Shown: positions 60,823-64,000 of the stretch, one piece after another
How positions within the stretch are numbered: position 1 is the first letter of the stretch
Layout of the letters: the number at the start of each line of letters is the position of its first letter
The notes under the pieces: model-generated
What the model saw: only the letters and a program-made list of their open reading frames with translations
The model's database searches: none
Told to the model about the DNA's origin: nothing
Origin: Protula sp. h YS-2021
Taxonomy: Eukaryota > Annelida > Polychaeta > Sabellida > Serpulidae
DNA length: 64,000 nt
Assembly: GCA_949752745.1 (NCBI GenBank)
Contig: OX457029.1
Location: 48,042,228-48,106,227 of the forward strand
Direction of reading: 5' to 3'
Made by a program: the position numbers and the translations under genes

Positions 60823-60900
60823 CCAACCCTTCGGATTGGGGCCTATAGGTTTGGGGTGTCCGTCCGTCTGTCCGTCATCGCTTTATACCCCTATTTCAAA
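60822..60900 (-). repeat. Short dispersed repeat with terminal hairpin, second copy
   Basis: This is the reverse complement of the inner unit at 19070-19153. It contains the hairpin 'aggccccaa', 'cccttcgga', 'ttggggcct' and then 'tccgtccgtctgtccgtc' and 'atcgctttatacccct'. The 5' truncation point of the neighbouring LINE falls at its edge. A hairpin directly at one end is shared by both copies. Confidence 0.65.
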
Positions 60901-61139
60901 GTAATTTCTCGAGTTTACTCCATTGGCCTCTGCATTTTTCATTCCCCAAACTGGGGATATTTTATTTACCGCCAAGCCAGCAGATAAAGCCGGTCTTTTA
61001 TAAGTGGATTGACATTTGGAAATTTTGTGAAAATTTGTGGCGTTTCGATCGTAATAGGTTGAACATAATGGATAATTAGACCGTTTACGCCACCGAGTAG
61101 CGAAAATTTCATTTGGGGCACAAAAATACGATTCTGAAT

Positions 61140-61790
61140 TCTTAAAATTCTGAATTGACCATGAACGAGGAGGTCAAGGAACTAAGGTACCTCTTACGTA
61201 TGGGCCGTTAGGCCCAAAGGGTCGAAAATAAGCTCAAAATCAATCTGTCTCCAGCCGTTTTCGAAGTAATGATCAACTTTCGGTTTTTGGTCAAGGTCAA
61301 CGTAACGTCTTTTAGGCGCAAAAGGGTCGAAAGTAAGCTCCAAGTCGATGTTTCGCTAATCGTTTTCGAGATAATGGTCAACTGACGGTTTTTGACCTTG
61401 ATTATGACCGAGGAGTTCAAGATCACCGAGGTATCTACCTCATACATAACGTCTATTAGGCCCAAAGAGTCGAAAATAAGTTCAAATCGCTCTATCTCTA
61501 ACCTGTTTCGAGATAATGGCCAGCTTCCGGTTTTTACCTTGACAATGACCGAGGAGGTCGTCATCGTGGTACTTCTTACATATCATCTTCTTGGCCCAAA
61601 GGATCGAAAATAAGCTCGGAATGATTCCGAGATAAGTGTCGACTTTCAGTTTTTGGCCTTGACCATGACCGAAGAGGTCAAGGTCAACGGGATGCCTCTT
61701 ACATATGGCGTTTTAGGCCTATAGGGTCGAAAACAAGCTCAAAATCGCTCTGTCGCTAATCGTTTTTGAGACAATTGAAAGTAGCCTAAA
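61140..61790 (+). repeat. Tandem repeat, about 100-145 bp period
   Basis: 'gggtcgaaaataagctc'-like phrases recur at about 61218, 61322, 61457, 61600 and 61724. Each is preceded by 'gttaggcccaaa' or 'ttttaggc' and followed by 'tcgagataatggtcaac', 'ggtttttgaccttg' and 'accgaggaggtcaag'. Unit length varies through indels. Frames on either strand are by-products. Confidence 0.75.
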
Positions 61791-61815
61791 CTGAAAATAT
61801 AAAAAAAGAAGAAAA

Positions 61816-61818
<3 letters not shown>

Positions 61819-61866
<48 letters not shown>
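61819..61866. repeat. (TA)n microsatellite
   Basis: An uninterrupted run of TA dinucleotides of about 45 bases, followed by 'tgtatatata'. It would be length-variable between individuals. Confidence 0.9.
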
Positions 61867-61869
<3 letters not shown>

Positions 61870-61872
<3 letters not shown>

Positions 61873-63130
61873 CTCTGTAGGAAATGGGGAAAACTGAAAC
61901 GCTGCAGTCAGTATGCACAGTCATGCTACAATGACTCTCATTGTGGACAGTTGGACGATCAGTATGCGTGTGCTGATATCGTACCACTTGCTTTAACTGC
62001 CACCTCAGACCATTTGCCAGCCCTATCAATGGGCTTCAGTGGCAAAATTTCAGTGTTCATTTTCCATATGAAGTGTTAATAAATTTCTAAAAAAAAATCA
62101 GAAGAACCAACAAGACATGCTACATTATGTCTATGCCAGATTTGGGCGTCCTATATATGCGATATATGCGATCGACCGCGTGTCGGTCTGTCGGTCGGTT
62201 TGTCCTTCTGTCGTCAAGTGCTTGTTAACACGATAACTTAAAAACTGCTGCAAGGATTTAAATGAAACTTGGTATAAAGCTTCTACGGGCACAAACACAG
62301 ATCGGTATTGTAAATGGGCCATTTTCGTCCAAGGAAAATGGACCAGCTCTTGATTGACTATTGATGGCCGTGTTTAACTGATGGGAGGGCTGTGAGGAAT
62401 ATGTGGGCTGTGCACACTGCTCTAGTTAAGCCTTTGTGTGCTGTAAAGGCACTCAGCATTCGTTTGCAACCCCTTTTCATATCGTATGCTTATCAGTGCA
62501 CATGAGCTTTGGAGGGGAGGAGGGCGGTGTAATTAGCAATGGGCCGCAGGTTACAAGAGGGCCATTGCCAGTAGCTGCAACTACTCCAGGGTTGGTTAAG
62601 CATGTGTCTATCCCGTGGGCTTGCGAACATAGTTTTAGTATTACGGCAAACGCTTGGGTTTGGGCGAATTTTTAACATTACTTCCCGGTTGAACTACGAC
62701 CCAGTTGGACTACGAATAGCTGATCCCAGCTGGACTTCGATTTTTATTAGGAGACCAGAACGGCAGATGGGGTGTGATAAGAAAATCGAATTGCAAGTCG
62801 ATTTGAATTGTGAATTACCCAATTCAGTTTCAAACAACTTTCGGGCAGTTGTCTGAACAATTGAATTTTCGGATAGTTATCGGGGATATTGTCAAATGTC
62901 TTTCTTTTTTCTGCTTTCATTTTTCGGGTTTGATTTAAATAAAAAAAATCAATCCAATTTAAATAAATGAAAATCAAAAATTTTTTAAATAGGATTTTTC
63001 CAGCCCTGATTCTGAGTGTGATTTCGCTTATTAGCAAAAATAATTTATTCCTTATCACTTTCAACAATATATTCCTAATATGTGTAAATTCGAGAGGCGG
63101 AATAGTGTAAATTTATTTTTAGAACCCGTC
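61870..63130. other. Repeat-like non-coding DNA, no gene recognised
   Basis: The stretch at 62135-62350 has 'tgtcggtctgtcggtcggtt' and 'cacgataacttaaaaactgc' followed by 'aaatgaaacttggtataaag', a style I associate with dispersed mollusc repeats from memory. The rest, including 'ggttgaactacgaccca' and 'ttggactacgaat', shows only small local repeats. No gene is supported. Confidence 0.45.
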
Positions 63131-63560
63131 TAGTCATGGTAATACTAAGGGAATTCAGATCAAAATATAATCACAGACAAGGGGTTGGTTCGTGATCTGA
63201 ACTTTGACCTAAATTGTCACGGTCAAAGGTCACATGAAATATGTTATGCCGGAAACCATTAGAGATAGAGCGATTTTATCCGCATTTTCAGATTCCACTC
63301 GCTCTACAGAATTATATAAGGGGTAACTGTGACCTACATTTTCCAAGTCAAAGGTTACGAGACGTGTTACCTCGGAAATCATTACAGGTTGAGAAATATT
63401 GATCTCATTTTCGGATTCTACCCATAAAGTAACACAAGTGGTTACTTCGTGATCTGAAATTCCTCCTGCATTTACTTGTTCTAGGCTCACGTGACCTGTG
63501 TGATGTGGGAAACCGTTAGAGTTACAGCAGATTTGACCCTATTATCCGCCGGGGCACGGA
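63130..63560 (+). repeat. Tandem repeat, about 125-135 bp period
   Basis: 'ggaaaccattagag'-like phrases lie at 63250, 63374 and 63510. Each is preceded by 'gtcaaaggtcac' or 'ctcacgtgacctg' and followed by 'attttcagattccactc' or 'attttcggattctaccc'. The block ends at 'ccgccggggcacggat' and 'gtccgtctgtctgtc', a phrase echoed by 'ccccggcggatgcatg' at the window end. Confidence 0.7.
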
Positions 63561-63599
63561 TATAGTTTTCACTCTGTCCGTCTGTCTGTCGGTCCGTCT

Positions 63600-63935
63600 G
63601 TCTGTGCACTTTCAGTCTCACGCGCCTAGAGCATTTATTAGTTGATGGGTTCGTTTGAAATTTTACCCAGGGGTCGTTCCAGCCCGTGTGCAGTGCAGTG
63701 ACCAGGAATTTTTGAAACACGACAGATATTGACAAAATGGGGAATTTTTAAACATGTGAAAAATGTGTTTTTGGAGTTAGTATATACTGGAGTCAGTCCC
63801 ACGCGCCTAGAGCATTTATTAGTGGATGGTGGATGGATTTGTGTGAAATTCTACCCAGGGGTAGTTCCAACCCTTGTGCAGTGCAGTGACCAGGAATTTT
63901 TGAAATACGACAGAAATTGACAAAATGGTAAATTG
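63600..63935 (+). repeat. Tandem repeat, about 183-bp period, two units
   Basis: 'cacgcgcctagagcattt' begins units at about 63618 and 63800. Both continue with 'attttacccaggggtcgtt' or a close variant, 'gtgcagtgcagtgaccagga' and 'acgacagaNattgacaaaat'. The second unit has a duplicated 'ggatggt'. The array may continue past the window edge. Confidence 0.8.
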
Positions 63936-64000
63936 TTAAAAAATTACTTACAGATTATGTCTTAACCCCGGCGGATGCATGCTTCCCGTTTTCGGAGTTG

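Noticed and set aside
53300..64000. A third IgSF gene copy expected if block B is a 3' flank
   Set aside because: I looked for the conserved Ig motifs (GTYQC, YPPRNTQ, EWKNLTDPEEG coding) on both strands and saw none in this stretch.

Overview
The window is nuclear DNA from an animal. It is A+T-rich and gene-poor, has short intron-separated coding exons, and is crowded with retrotransposons, foldback elements and tandem repeats. The invertebrate-type LINEs, the DIRS-order tyrosine-recombinase retroelement, and the 'tgaccttga'-type and 'tccgtccgtctgtc'-type repeats are what I associate, from memory, with lophotrochozoans, especially molluscs. The species cannot be named from this evidence.

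The host genes I can support are two neighbouring paralogues on the minus strand that encode immunoglobulin-superfamily (IgSF) proteins. Gene 1 runs from 20452 to 15510, with a possible last exon at 13702-13599. Gene 2 runs from 46711 to 38670. Each has a 61-base signal-peptide exon, three single-exon Ig domains (315, 336 and 273 bases in both genes) and a short Thr-rich stalk exon. All junctions are phase 1, with GT/AG sites visible on the strand except at the end of the gene 2 stalk exon. Introns and 5' flanks also align, so the pair arose by a duplication of a segment that included more than the exons. Paralogue differences are concentrated in the membrane-distal half of the first Ig domain. 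Gene 2 has a LINE inside intron 3, a G-run foldback repeat inside intron 1, and AA where gene 1 has a GT after the stalk.

Region by region. 0-13.5 kb has no recognisable gene; it holds two minisatellites (2.9 and 7.4-7.8 kb, the latter very G-rich) and GATA-motif clusters. 13.6-21.5 kb is gene 1 and its flank. 23.6-36 kb is a transposon field: a decayed Tc1-like element, a LINE fragment, a 4.4-kb DIRS/Ngaro-like element with flanking direct repeats, and a 3-kb 5'-truncated LINE. 36.4-38 kb is a degenerate TGTTTAC-rich repeat block. 38.7-47.3 kb is gene 2 and its flank. 47.3-55 kb is non-coding and includes a second copy of the TGTTTAC block. 55-64 kb is stacked repeats: foldback MITEs, a 342-bp-period satellite interrupted by a 1.8-kb foldback element, a minus-strand LINE tail, and several short-period satellites.

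Functionally, the two IgSF genes would encode secreted or surface-anchored recognition or adhesion proteins. Everything else recognised is mobile or repetitive and is largely inactivated by stops and frameshifts. No RNA gene, CRISPR array or bacterial-style operon was seen.
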